From Alternaria dauci (taxonomy: Eukaryota > Ascomycota > Dothideomycetes > Pleosporales > Pleosporaceae), in assembly GCF_042100115.1 (NCBI RefSeq), contig NC_091273.1:3224001-3288000 (forward strand): 64,000 nucleotides of DNA. The letters run 5' to 3'. Shown piece after piece: positions 45,195 to 56,429 of the stretch. The number at the start of each line of letters is the position of its first letter. Positions within the stretch are counted from its first letter, which is position 1. Under the pieces are notes generated by a model. That model ran no database searches. It was not told the DNA's origin and saw nothing but the letters and a program-made list of their open reading frames with translations. The position numbers and the translations under genes are program-made.

Positions 45195-46405
45195 CTAATC
45201 CTGTCGTGCAGGGTCTAGCTGGATGCCTCCTACAATACCATCAATATCAGTCATGACGTCTGGCGTGAGCTTGTCCAAGACCTTGAGGGCTGCACAGTTG
45301 TCCACCACTTGCTCCGGTCTCGAAGCACCAGTAATCACTGCAGAGACATGCGGGTTCTTCAAGCACCACGCCAGCGCCAGCTGGGACTGGCTAATGCCCA
45401 ACTTATCTGCAATGGGCTGTTTCTACGTTAGCGAAGACGCATCAAAATATACGAGGGTTTGACCTACCTTCAATTTCCTTGCGCTGTTGATCATACCACT
45501 CCACTCATCGTTTCCATATCGATCGCGCATTCCACTGACGAAGCCATCCTTTCCTTCGGCGAATCTTGAACCCGCTGGCGGTGCATCCGGACTATCGTTG
45601 TACTTGCCACTCAGCAGCCCAAACTTTAGCGGCGAGAATGTAGTCAGACCGAGTCCGAATCGTGCGTACAAGCGCTGGAATTCACTCTCAACCTTCTTCC
45701 TCTCGAGCAGATTGTACTGCGGTTGCTCCACTATCGGTGCAATGAGACCCAACTGCTTTGCTATTCCGCATGCCTCGGCGATCTCATCTGCGGACCATTC
45801 AGACGTGCCCCAGTACAGCGCCCACCCTTTTTGCTCAATCACATGGTTGAATGCGCGGACTGTTTCTTCCATGGGCGTAAGACGGTCAGGACGATGCGCA
45901 TACACTATGTCGACGTACTCCAAGTCCATGCGTTTCAGTGATGCACGAAGTCCTTCGATAATGTGTTTGCGTGAGAGACCATGGTTGTTGACAAGTACCT
46001 CGCCATTCGCGCCGCCCCAGTTGAGTTTTGTGGAAATGACAATGTCGTTGCGGTTCCATGCAAACTTCTTGATGGCCTGGCCCATGATGATCTCGGAATG
46101 CCCACCAGCGTAAGACTCGGCAGTGTCAAAAAACGTGATGCCGTTGTCATATGCTGTCTTCATGATGGAGAATGTAAGTTCTGAGGTTATAATCAGTTGA
46201 GTAGCTGGTAAGCGTCAAGATAGAAATCACCATTTTCGACATGGCCACCGAAGCTGCGTTTCATTCAATCAGTATGTGAATACAGATGGACGGAGAGTTG
46301 AACTTACGTGAGCCAACCGCCCAAACCGAGTGCAGATACATGCAAGCCTGAGTTACCTAGGCGGCGGTACTGCATGCCAGTTTTGCGAGGTTCCTCCCAA
46401 GCCAT
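45195..46405 (-). CDS. Aldo/keto reductase of the voltage-gated K+ channel beta-subunit type
   Basis: Exons 46308-46405, 46231-46253 (23 nt), 45468-46180 and 45195-45422 give 353 residues. The micro-exon supplies FGGHVEN and joins GLGGWLT to [15 protein letters not shown], a continuous family sequence. The catalytic tetrad is present: [11 protein letters not shown] (Asp, Tyr), ISTKLNWGG (Lys) and IVYAHRPD (His). NADPH-binding end: [30 protein letters not shown]. Members reduce carbonyls with NADPH; the closest animal relatives are Kv-beta subunits, and fungal ones are mostly of unknown substrate. No channel alpha subunit is adjacent; the Trk potassium transporter 6 kb away is unrelated in fold. 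Introns are 50-54 nt. Confidence 0.87.
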
Positions 46406-47180
46406 TGTGCGTGTATTTGGACAATTTCGTGATTGTGTGTCAAAGGCTCGATTTCGTTGTATACCGAAGTAAATGTGCGTCTCAAACAGAGCCACCGTTA
46501 CAGTCACACGTTCTACCAAGGCTCTCCAAATTTCTATCGACTACACCCAAAGCAGCAATTTCTCCATGCAGAGCGGTGCCGGCGATAAAGCCTCCCATTT
46601 CGGACGGTAAATCCCCTTTTGGGTGGTCACGTTGGTGGTGAGCTGTTGAGGTCTTGGCATTCGCGGTTCCAGAATGACTTACGAGAACGTGGATAGTCCA
46701 GACGTCGTCATTGAGTCCCGTAATCACGACATGCGGTAGCTCTGGGGAATAGTGGGGCGTTGGAGAGAAAGTGGGTCCGACTAGAGACGTCTTCATTCAA
46801 CACGACGGCTCTCTGCAGCCGACAAGAGGACGCATAGTCGGCATCCGCCTAATCTTCGGTTTAGCAAGCCTGAGAAATGCATAAGCAACAAAGAAAAACA
46901 CTAATGAGATGTGCAGGCATTCAGAACGTACTGTCCAAAGACTTTCGCGTGAGAGCAGCGCCCGTTGAACATCAGAACACTCGCATCGAGAATTGGAATT
47001 AAATCTCGGATGAATCTCAGTTACCAGTTACAGATAGTCCCGAGCGGCTGAATTTCGGTCGGCAGATCGATTGGCGAAAGCATGTGATTGTTGCAACCAC
47101 AGCCCGTACAGATGTTACCTACTAAGCACGTCGATCCTGACTAACCGCCTAACATCGTCGGTGATATTTCCGGGACCAGA
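46406..47180. other. Intergenic, aldo/keto reductase promoter
   Basis: About 775 nt with no recognised gene; includes the 3' end of the permease gene. Confidence 0.4.
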
Positions 47181-48941
47181 CTAGAGCGTGAACCTAAAGT
47201 CCAACCGCTTGTTGCCGTCCTCCTCACGCGCAACAATGTCAGCCTGGTAGATAGCCTTCTCCTCGGAAGTCATTTGTTCCCATTTCTCTTGCTTCTTCCT
47301 GTTCAGTCGCATCAGAGCCCATCGTTGAACGAGAAACGTGATAACACTCAACGCGCAGATCGACACCAGCACTTTGTTACCCTGTTTGTAGTACGGACTG
47401 TCGTATTTGCGGTAGATCTGTGAACTGATCAAAGATCCAATCTGCACGATAACGTTGTACGTTGCGGCCGTAATCGCTCGCTTCTTGACATCGAATGTAT
47501 TTTCCGAGATCCAAGACGAGACCAGAGGATGGAAATATGGGTAACCGGAGATCAGCGTGATTAGGGAGAAGCGGCCCCATTCGCGGCCTCCGTCGGGTAG
47601 CGTCAAAAGGGCGACTAGGAGCGGCATGATCCAGAACTCTCCAAAAATGCAATGGAACGTGCGTTCGTTGAAATAATCGCTCGAATATGCTAGGGCTAGC
47701 ATGGTAATGACTTGAAGCGCAGCGGACGGAATGGTCAGCATATTGGAGTCGAACGTGCTAAAGCCGAGACGCTTGAGCGTAAGAGTAAGGTAGCCTTGCA
47801 CCGGCGACGCAGGAATATAGGCAATCAGGCCGATGAAGTACAGACCCCACATGGAGGAGTCAGACCAGGCCGCGCGGATGTCCTTGAATGTGGCAGGCTC
47901 TTTGAGAGCCGTAAGACCTTTTGCTGGATCGTCTCGAAGGATGCGGTTCACCATAACTAAACGTGGGCGTCCGAAGTCAGTGTATGCCTCATATGTGTAG
48001 TTTTTACATGGAAACTTACTGATCTCTTCCCGCTCGGTGTACCAGCCCTTACGCCAAAGTACGTTCGTGGTTGAAGTCGGCGATGTGGGTAGGTACAGAT
48101 ATGATACCACGGCAATTACGACCGTCAAGAGACCTTCGAGGAGGAAGAGCCAAAACCAGCCAGGCTTTCCGCCGACACCTCGCATCTCCAGGATTCCGGC
48201 TGCGAGCAGTGCGGAAATAACACGAGCGATGTTGAGTGTGGACCAGAAGGCTGCAAGACGTATGGATAGCTCCTTGGACTTGTAGAAGTAGGTCGCAAAC
48301 AAGATAACACCAGGGATGAAACCACCTTCACAGAGTCCAATAGCTGCGCGACCCAGATAGAATGAAGTCCGGTCGTGCATCCACGCCTGACCCCAAGATG
48401 CAGTTCCCCAAGCGAACATCATAGTTGGAAGGATGTACTTGAAGCCATATCGCTTCGTGAGACTAGACAGGAGCATAGTCAGACAACAGCTGCAAGGCGA
48501 TTTTGATTTCACTCACAACTGGACCGGAAACTCGGCAGTAAGGAAGCAAACCAGTTGGATGGTTGTGCCATTGTTGTAATCATCGGAAGTCAGACCAAGA
48601 TCGGTCAGGAGATTATCCGCAAGCGCATTCGATATATTTCCACGATCGAGCTGCGACAGTCAGTATTGGTGATTGTGTTACGGAGTATATCAACTTGCCT
48701 GCAGCCCGAACATCATCAAACAGAGCCATGTGAGCAGTCGTAGGTCTGTCTTCCGTACAACACGGCGTTCTTCCTCAACGGTCCAGCTTGCATGGGGGTC
48801 GAAGCGGTGTCGGCCTTCGTAGCTGTCGTGTGGAGGGACGATGTCCGCAAGCTCCTCTCTGCCCACGTAGGCTGATGCTTTGAGCGAGTTGGCATCATCG
48901 ATACCCGTCGTGTGCGGGGCAGCTTCGATATCGTTACCCAT
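47181..48941 (-). CDS. MFS anion permease of the allantoate/pantothenate (Dal5-like, ACS) family
   Basis: Exons 48699-48941, 48517-48650, 48020-48462 and 47181-47956 give 531 residues. Family marks: KTDLRLLTWLCLMMFGLQLDRGNISNAL (helix 1, with the DRxNIxNA box across intron 1), ERTFHCIFGEFW, FWSTLNIARVISALLAAGIL, EREEIIMVNRILRDDP (loop 6-7, across intron 3) and the C-terminal helix set. This family brings in organic anions such as allantoate, nicotinate, pantothenate or sulfonates together with protons. The first intron begins with GC (AG|GCAAGT), a true GC-AG intron; with a GT reading no in-frame join is possible. Divergent from a TauD dioxygenase, which hints at a sulfonate or related substrate. 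Confidence 0.85.
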
Positions 48942-49453
48942 GTTTAGGGGCTGTGGTCGTCGACTCAACACGAGTTCTACGAATGGAAGCTGTTATAAAA
49001 ATCCAACAGTCGGCACGCTACATATTTCCTGTCATGCTTCTACTCACCTATATATCATCCTTAAGATTGGCCGGATGTCGCAATGGCGCCTCATCTCGTC
49101 GCCATCGTCGCCAGCAGACCGAGGCAGTAAATGCGCCGACGAATGCGGAACAAGAACGGTGCTGCACATACTAATGCATCTGTTATCGGTTTTCCCCTCC
49201 AGCGTCTTTACGCCGGGCTTAGCGTTCACGGATGGTGTAGACTAGGCTCGGCGTGCCTAATCCCGGAACATACAGCTAGTCCGATGACGTGCTTTACCAC
49301 GTGGGCCGAAGATGTGCCACCCTAGTCTCCGGTAGTTATTAGACGTCCTGGGTTTCCAGGTATGTAAGACTGTTAGTCTTTGGCTGTCAAAGTGCTTTAA
49401 AACACCAAGGCTAAACGAAAACTAAGCTACTCGTAAGCCACGTTGCTCCCAAG
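48942..49453. promoter_or_regulatory. Divergent promoter region of permease and TauD genes
   Basis: 512 nt between the start codons. Such arrangement allows common control by one regulator. I see no certain transcription factor palindrome. Confidence 0.5.
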
Positions 49454-50696
49454 ATGCCTTCAATCATGCGCAATCCTATCGAAGATGTTCATGAAGACGA
49501 GGACGCCAAAATTATTGGCGGACACGCCAGTGCCAGGTCGAGGCTTCTGGAGCCCTTGGTGTATTCTGGCTCGCTGGATAACTTCAAACACCAAGACTTA
49601 ACTCCAGTCATCGGAAGAGAGTTCGAGGGTCTCCAAGTGACCGACCTGCTTCGATCTGGCGATGCCATGATCAAAGATTTGGCTGTAACGGGTACCGCTT
49701 CCATCTCCAGCCTGACGAAGTCGATGGCTAATCCAAGCTCCAAGTGTCACAACGCGGCGTCGTCTTTCTGAGGAACCAAGATGTTACACCAACCCAGATG
49801 AAAGACTTGATGTTGCGCATAACTGAGCTATCAGGCTGTGTATGTGGACTGATTGACAATATGAACTCACGTTTACAACGCTGACGAATTGTTAGCCCTC
49901 ATCTTCTGGACTCCACGTGCACCCGCTTACCGAAGAAGGCTCCGAACTGGGAGACCAGATCTCTGTGATAAGCAGCGAAAAGCAGAAGAAAGGTGGCGGT
50001 CTCACTCACCAACTCTCAGATGTCAGTCGCTTTGCATCTGCGGGCTGGCATAGCGACATTACCTTTGAACCAGTGCCGTCGGACTATGCCATGTTGAAAA
50101 TTCATACCTTGCCGGCAACAGGCGGTGACACGCTATGGGCATCCGGCTACGAAATCTACGACCGTCTTTCTCCCGCCATGCGGTCGTTTTTGGAGGGCCT
50201 GACCGCGACGCACGAAGCAAAGTTTTTCCTGGAAGAAGCGGAGCGACTAGGAAATCCATTGAGGAAGGGAGTTCGTGGCAATCCATTGAACCAGGGTGAC
50301 GCGCTCACAGCCACACACCCAGTGATAAGAACAAATCGTAAGCTCATTGATTCCTCCTTTGCATTGCAGCCGCTAATTAACAACACAGCTGTGACGGGTT
50401 GGAAATCAGTTTACGTGAACAAGGGATTTACCAAACGTATCAATGACATCACGAAGGACGAGTCCGACCTTATTCTGCCGTATCTGTTCAACCTTGTAAC
50501 ACAGAACCACGATGCGCAGGTGCGATTTAAGTGGCGGGCGAATGATCTGGCTATTTGGGATAACCGGAGTACGTGGCATTGCGCGACATATGACTACGAT
50601 GAAGCCAGGGCAGGCGATCGGGTATGTAGCTTAGGCGAGGCACCGTATCTGGACTTGGGAAGTCAAGGGAGGAGGGAGGCCTTGAGGCAAAGATAG
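49454..50696 (+). CDS. TauD/TfdA-type 2-oxoglutarate/Fe(II) dioxygenase
   Basis: Exons 49454-49691, 49745-49839, 49896-50337 and 50389-50696 give 360 residues with introns of 51-56 nt. The core reads QRGVVFLRNQDVTPTQMK, SAGWHSDITFEPVPSDY (iron ligands His and Asp of the HxD motif), TGGDTLWASGYEIYDRLSP, HPVIRTNPVTGWKSVYVN (join across intron 3) and WDNRSTWHCATYDYDEARAG (distal His and the Arg side for 2-oxoglutarate). TauD enzymes oxidise sulfonates or related compounds with loss of sulfite, giving sulfur; fungal members also act on aryloxyacetates or other acids, so taurine is not certain. The neighbouring permease is head to head. Complete, no broken motif. Confidence 0.88.
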
Positions 50697-50895
50697 GCGA
50701 TCCTCCGTTGAAGAAATCTATCCATACGTAGACACACGCAAAGCGACATTGTAGGGACCATGTGCATAGAGGAGTTGTTTAGATGTTGTTGTGGTTCTAA
50801 AAAGGTCGTTGATCCACGTCAATGTAGGGCCAATATAAAATTGTGGGTGGCTGGGGAAGGTCTACACTTCGTCATGACGTATGGCACTAGCATCT

Positions 50896-50907
50896 CTCTT
50901 AGCAACA
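50896..50907 (+). repeat. Left direct repeat flanking the MITE-like element
   Basis: CTCTTAGCAACA, identical to 51132-51143. Its symmetric spacing from both inverted arms makes a target-site duplication likely. Confidence 0.55.
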
Positions 50908-51131
50908 GGATGCAACCCATCTGACCAAGGTCGCGCCCAGACATGGCATGGTCTAACCCAAATAGGCAATTTCTCTTACATGGCATGCCAAGACTATGCT
51001 ACATTATCTTAAAAATTAAAATTAAAGAAGAATTAATTCTAATTTAATTCTAAATTAATTTGCAATTAATTTACCCTAGCACCTTGGCATGCCATCTCTG
51101 GGCGCGACCTTGGTCAGATGACGTGTATGCA
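50908..51131. mobile_element. MITE-like non-autonomous element with 33-bp terminal inverted repeats
   Basis: Arms at 50918-50950 and 51088-51120 are inverted copies, 33 bp with one mismatch. The interior is very AT-rich (51001-51073, itself roughly palindromic) and holds no frame. A 12-bp direct repeat CTCTTAGCAACA sits 10-11 bp outside each arm (50896-50907 and 51132-51143) and may be the target duplication. An extra partial arm copy (ATGGCATGCCAAG at 50979-50991) suggests internal duplication. The size, about 220 bp, and lack of coding capacity fit a MITE; a transposase family cannot be named. Confidence 0.6.
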
Positions 51132-51143
51132 CTCTTAGCAACA
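51132..51143 (+). repeat. Right direct repeat flanking the MITE-like element
   Basis: Second copy of CTCTTAGCAACA; see the left copy at 50896-50907. Confidence 0.55.
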
Positions 51144-52238
51144 CTTGAGTTGTCCTTTTTCTTCAACAGCACATATGGCCGAATGATTACCATGTATTAT
51201 TATCACTCGTTATAGGGCCTGGGTCTCTGGCTTTCGGAGCAACCCACCTGGATAACGTGCAAGGTTACAGAACTTCACACCTTTCGTTTGCACCTTTGCT
51301 GGTGATATAACGGGCTGCAGCTTCTACGTCACTACGTTCAACTCATGAGGATCAAAGGTGCCCTATAACAAGAGCCCAATGTGAGACGTACACCGAATCT
51401 GTACCTTGACCTCTTGACCTCTTGTTTTAGGTCACTCAGCTAGCTCCCTAATTTGTTGTACCAGCGATGTATTAATGAATTTAGAGCAAGGGCCGCATCT
51501 TAAGGATATACAAGTCTCGCTCGGCGATCTTGATACTCACTGAACAGAATCTTGAGAAAAACCTCAGAATGACACATGTAAAATGCCCTTATGTAACTAG
51601 ACAAGGTGAGTATAGATCAAGCATGTGTCATGCGACCTGAAGAGCACCTGAATGTGACATTGGGTCATGATTAATCCGAAAGTAAGCCTCCTGCTAGTAA
51701 TTGCAACGGGCTGATCTGTACTGGGGCTCGATATGTACATGTATGAAACATCCATATCCTCTTCACATTCTGAAACTTGGTCGAGAACCATGGAGCCCTC
51801 AGCTATTGGGCAAGTTTATCAATTGATCTTCTGATCCATCGTATCACATTTATAACACAAGCAACGAGGTTGCCCACACACTTGACACGCCACTGACAAT
51901 CTATGATCATCCTATTCAACAAGCTCATGACGCACAACAACGTTTAGATCACAGCGCAGCCAAAGAGCTAGTGTTCAAGGATTTAACATAGGGCTAAATG
52001 AATCAATTCCTACGTCGTAGCACAGCGTCAATCGACAACAGGAATATGGAATAAGATATGAATGTACGCCGTTTTAGCCGTATCGGAAAGCATCCCACGC
52101 ATAAACGCTATCGAATCTAAAGCTCGTCGAGCTGCCCAAAAGCACGAAGAAAGATACCTATAACACCGACATACACCGTACTACGCCCCACTCTAAAACG
52201 CCTCGAATGCTCGGAACATCGTACACAGGGAGAACGTA

Positions 52239-55000
52239 TCATGTCCTCTTGTCTCTGAATTGGCCCGTTGGGCCTGCACTAAAAGCACCACTGATGATGC
52301 GTTTAAGCTGTTTGGGTCTATTTTGTGGGGGTCTTTCGCCACTTGCGGTACTCCTGCGACTGAGTCCGGTACCTGTCCGGGTGATGCCGTCCATACTCAT
52401 ACTGATTCCCATATCCACAGCATTGCTGCCACGTCGTGCGCGTCTCGTTGCATCTTCGTTCTCCTTCTGGTGTAGAGTTTCCGACGGGAGCAAGATGGCG
52501 CGATCAAGTGCGTACGGAAGTCCACGGTGACGGCCACGGATCTGCATGGCAATGATGATGAGTTTGCTCAGTGTCTTGAACTGACCTGAGAAGGAAGTGT
52601 TGAAACCAGGGAAGCCCTGACTCAGTCCCACAGTACCATACGCCGAGACGATTTCGAATAGAACGGAGAAGAGACTGAACGCGTACTCGTTTGTGTTCTC
52701 AAGCCGTGCGCCTTCGATGATGGCGATGAGGAAGAACCCTAAGAAGACGAACCACAAGTCGAATGAGAGCTGGCGGCGCAAATGGTGCGAGAGGTAGCTA
52801 GATTTCTCTTCGTCTTCGTCTTCTGCGGCCCAAACACCCAGGGACTTCTCCTCGTACACGTTGGATTGGCGGATGGACATGGCGATAGGGAAGATGGATA
52901 TGTACATCATGATGAGGTAGCTGACTTGTACTGCAGGGTGCAGATCAGCAATATTGACAACAGCGAACCCTGCAGTACGCGTCGAGGCAGCTTGGAAAAG
53001 ACCGGCGAGAAAGCGATGACCACCTGATAGGGAAGTAACAGTCGGGTCGTGGAGCTGCCGAGCGTTAGTCAAAAGTGATTTGGCCTGGATGACATCGTAC
53101 TTACATCGAGAATGATGAAGAAGATCAGATCTACGCCATTGAGAATAACGAGGATCCAGAACAGCCACCAGTTTGCCTTACTTGGGAAAAGTAAAGTGAA
53201 GCATCGACGTGGGTGATCCAGCAGAAAGCGAAGCTCTTCCCAAATGGCACTGCTCTTGGGTACCATCTTAGAGTACAGCCAGATGGTGAAGCGAAGCATA
53301 CAGGGGAAACCAGTATTGCCGATGATGATAAGGAAGGTACCCAGTACAAGAGGCCAGACAGCTAGCTGGAAAGAGACCATGGAATCGGGAGTGAGAGTAA
53401 ACCCCAAGTCGTTAAACAAGGAAGCCGAAGTGAAGAAACCCCACCAGGTCGGGTGGATACCAACATTTTTCACCACCTCACTGTAATGAGAATCATGGTT
53501 GATCCATGGTGCCAGACAGATAACGCCGATGGTGTGCCAGCCAAGGTAAAAGACGATAAGAATCATAGCAAGGAGTTTTAGAGCGCGATATTCGATACCG
53601 CCTAATTCTTCTCTCTGCTCTTCGGTCAGATCCACGAAATTCGAGTTTCGGCCGAGAGTTGGTGTCCAGCTGAGGTACGGCATCGGATCTTCTTCCTCCT
53701 CGTCCTTATTCCTAGTAAGGAAGCTGGTCAAGGTTCGTGATCGCGACCTGTTACGCAGATGCATCCCTGGCGTAGGAACAGTTGCATCGCCATCGTTTGT
53801 TCTGGTTCTGTCATAAACAGAGTGCCCAGTAGGACGTGCCTGTCGGTCCGGTACGTCGATGGTGATATGATTTTTCAGTGGTCGATCGTCGCCGTTCAAA
53901 GCATGAGGAACAGAATTTGAGCGTTCGCGTTTTTGATGGGACTCGTGTGACAGCCTGCTCGCAACTCTATCCAGCTCTTCCCCTTTAATAGCCTCTGGGG
54001 TGAGGCCTTGGTCAAAATCGCGTGGACCCGGAATGCGCAGCTTGTTCCTCGTTGTCGGGTTGCGCTGTGCCTCCACGAAAGCAATGCTTCTCTCTTTGTT
54101 GGACTGTGGAAGGCGGCCACCCGGAGATTCTTCGAGCGACTCCTTCGGCTTCTTGTCAGCGGGCGTGCTGAGGTTGTCCGCCCAGACAATGCCGGTGGGA
54201 GCGTTTTGTACAGGAGTCGTGGGCCGAAACGGTGGCATCTCGTCCTCGCTGGAACTGGATCTCCGAGGATTTATGCCATTGCCAGTCCAGTCCAGTCCAT
54301 CACTGAAGGCGAATTCATTTGCGATTGTTCCACCATGTGCATGGCCACTAGAGCCACGCATGACCCGAATCTCGCGCGCACCAACCGCTTGCTCTTCTTG
54401 TCCGACATCCCGATCGGTCACAGCCTTCATCTCACTCTTCCTCTTAGAAAGCGTGCGGGTCCGACCACTCTTGTTTCCCCTCTCGAGTACAATATTCTGG
54501 AAGCGCTTTTCGAACCAATAGAGGCGCACGACGACGACGGAGCTGTGGATGAAGATGGGCGTGCATAGGCTGGTGATGATGTAAATTGCTATCTGGACGA
54601 CGTTAGTACAACGATGATTCATTACTCTTAAACCAGCACGTACCTGTTGATACAAGTCTAACAAGTTGAGATCGATACTGCACTCATGGTCAGTTGATAT
54701 GCCATAAAATTTTAGGGTTCAACGTACGTGTTTAGACCACTTTGCGTTGCTGCGCCGCTGGCGAAGAAGAGCGCGTCGATGTACGGTATGCGACCACCGC
54801 CATACATGATGACGGATCCAATCAGCGCCCACGAGATGATGTATGCATCTACAGACAAATCAGCGCAACTCCAGCAAGTCTCGTCTTTAATTGAACATAC
54901 AGTGAAGTGTTATAAAGTTTGCATGTGGGATAAGAGCCTTCAGACTGGACGGCGAGCGCTTCCTCAACCATGCGAACATGACTAGCCAGGGACCGAACAT
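52239..55000 (-). CDS. Trk-family potassium transporter
   Basis: Exons 54901-55000, 54728-54848, 54644-54677 (34 nt), 53105-54592 and 52239-53054 give 852 residues. It starts MFGPWLVMFAWLRKR; HYAYIISWALIGSVIMYGGGRIPYIDALFFASGAATQSGLNTIDL is the first M1-P-M2 unit with its selectivity loop. A hydrophilic cytosolic loop of about 300 residues follows helix 3, rich in charged residues, as in yeast Trk1. Three further M-P-M units carry pore loops (TSASLFNDLGFTLTPDSM; AASTRTAGFAVVNIAD; VSAYGTVGLSQGFPG). Trk proteins move K+ into the cell across the plasma membrane, driven by the H+-ATPase potential. Introns are 50-52 nt. The C-terminal tail is Ser/Arg-rich. All four pore regions are present, so the transporter should work. 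Confidence 0.9.
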
Positions 55001-56429
55001 GTTTGCCTCTCGCGGCCGTCAAGGCGATACCAAAGGAGTGTGTAGTCGCTCAGTGAATGGTCCTAGTCTGGTGGAGAGGAAAGATCAGCGGAGAGGTAGT
55101 GCAAAGGAAGAGCTGAAAGATCGAGTCTAATTGATCGCGCCCAAGCAGACAGAACGTCAGCGGACCGAGCCGGTAGCGCGTCGCAGAAAAGCTCCGTCGT
55201 GGTTGTGCATGATTAAAAAGAGGAGAGAGTGAAGTAATCGCTCGAGTGGGCACTATGGACCACGGGTCGTGTTGCGGCAAGTAGTCGTATGGTCTATTAC
55301 GAAGGATTGCCGGCTTGTCGCGCTGCCAGGTGCGGCGATGACGCTACGCGAAAGGGGTGTCGAGGCCGCGGAATGCTCTGCGCCCAGCCTCCTATCGCAA
55401 CCAAGGTTTTGACAGACCCCTGCAATCCGCTTGGAAGAGTCCAATCGAGACGGACGTTTCGCCATACCTACACAAGCACTACACCGCTTCAAACAGAGTT
55501 CACATGTTTGACATGCTCTCGAGTCTTGGTATGCATGCACGTTGGACGTGTGCTTGTTCTCCACCCGTGTGCTTCCGCTCCGCCCCGCTATACATTGCCC
55601 CGCGTCGCGTGAGCAGCCCCAATGGAGATTTTTTTTTAAACAATGCCCCTCCACACTTTTATTACATGCGTTGGGTGTGGACGAATACAATCCTTGCAGA
55701 AATAGGTTTGCCAGCGCATATCGTTATGTTGGCTTGGTCTGTTGGCGGGCTGACATCTCACCACTCGAACACAACAACAAACTCCAAGGAACGCCAGCAT
55801 TATTCCAGGGTAACGCGCGACTATGTTTCAGAAACAAAATACTTGTTTCGGCTTTGATAGGATGCGTCTGGCACCGGGAGCGAGGACAAGGCTAGTCCAT
55901 GTTCTACGGGCTTGTGGGCTGACCCAGTTCCTTTCTTCTGCACCGACTGCGCCACAACTTGGCATTGCATCTAGGCTTGCAACGACCAACGGAAAACTGA
56001 AGCATTTCAGAGGCTTGTCGTGATACATGTCAGCCAATTCTGCTCGATTAGATAAAGAGTCACAATGCTGGCCTGGTTCGACCACCTTGATCTTCTTGTC
56101 GTTTAGCAACTCGGGCATGTCTTTCCAGGATCAAGACGCGCGTATGAATTCTTGGTCCGGACATTCGGCAGCAACAAGCAGATTCGGACCGCACGAAGTT
56201 TCGACCAGGCTAATGGTCCCTGATATTCACATCCTAAAGTACACTTGGATCCCATAGACATAGGTGACCAGTTCCTCCCATTCCTCTCTCCTACGTTCAT
56301 TCGGCTTCGCCAATGCAGTATATGCGTATAAAATCAAGCCAGACATAAAGGAATAGATCAATGCAATCTTGGAAGTCGTTGCTTCTCTTCCTCGTTCGGT
56401 TCTTGCGTCACCCTGCACAAAAAAGAGGG
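55001..56429. other. 1.4 kb intergenic, TRK promoter and glycogen synthase 3' side
   Basis: No recognisable gene. Short frames on both strands overlap around 55250-55900 without domain features. It includes the leader of the potassium transporter gene. Confidence 0.45.

Larger units (their letters stand above)
50697..52238. other. Intergenic region carrying a MITE-like element
   Basis: About 1.5 kb. Besides the inverted-repeat element at 50908-51131 it has a second, weaker inverted pair (GTTATAGGGC at 51209-51218 with its complement at 51360-51369, and GCACCTTTG at 51290 with its complement at 51353) and a 2.5-copy 8-bp tandem (TTGACCTC) near 51406. No gene found. Confidence 0.5.

Noticed and set aside
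39597..50971. A 15-base sequence (CCCAAATAGGCAATT) occurs at 39597-39611 and 50957-50971
   Set aside because: In 64 kb one or two chance 15-base matches are expected, and the flanks do not align.
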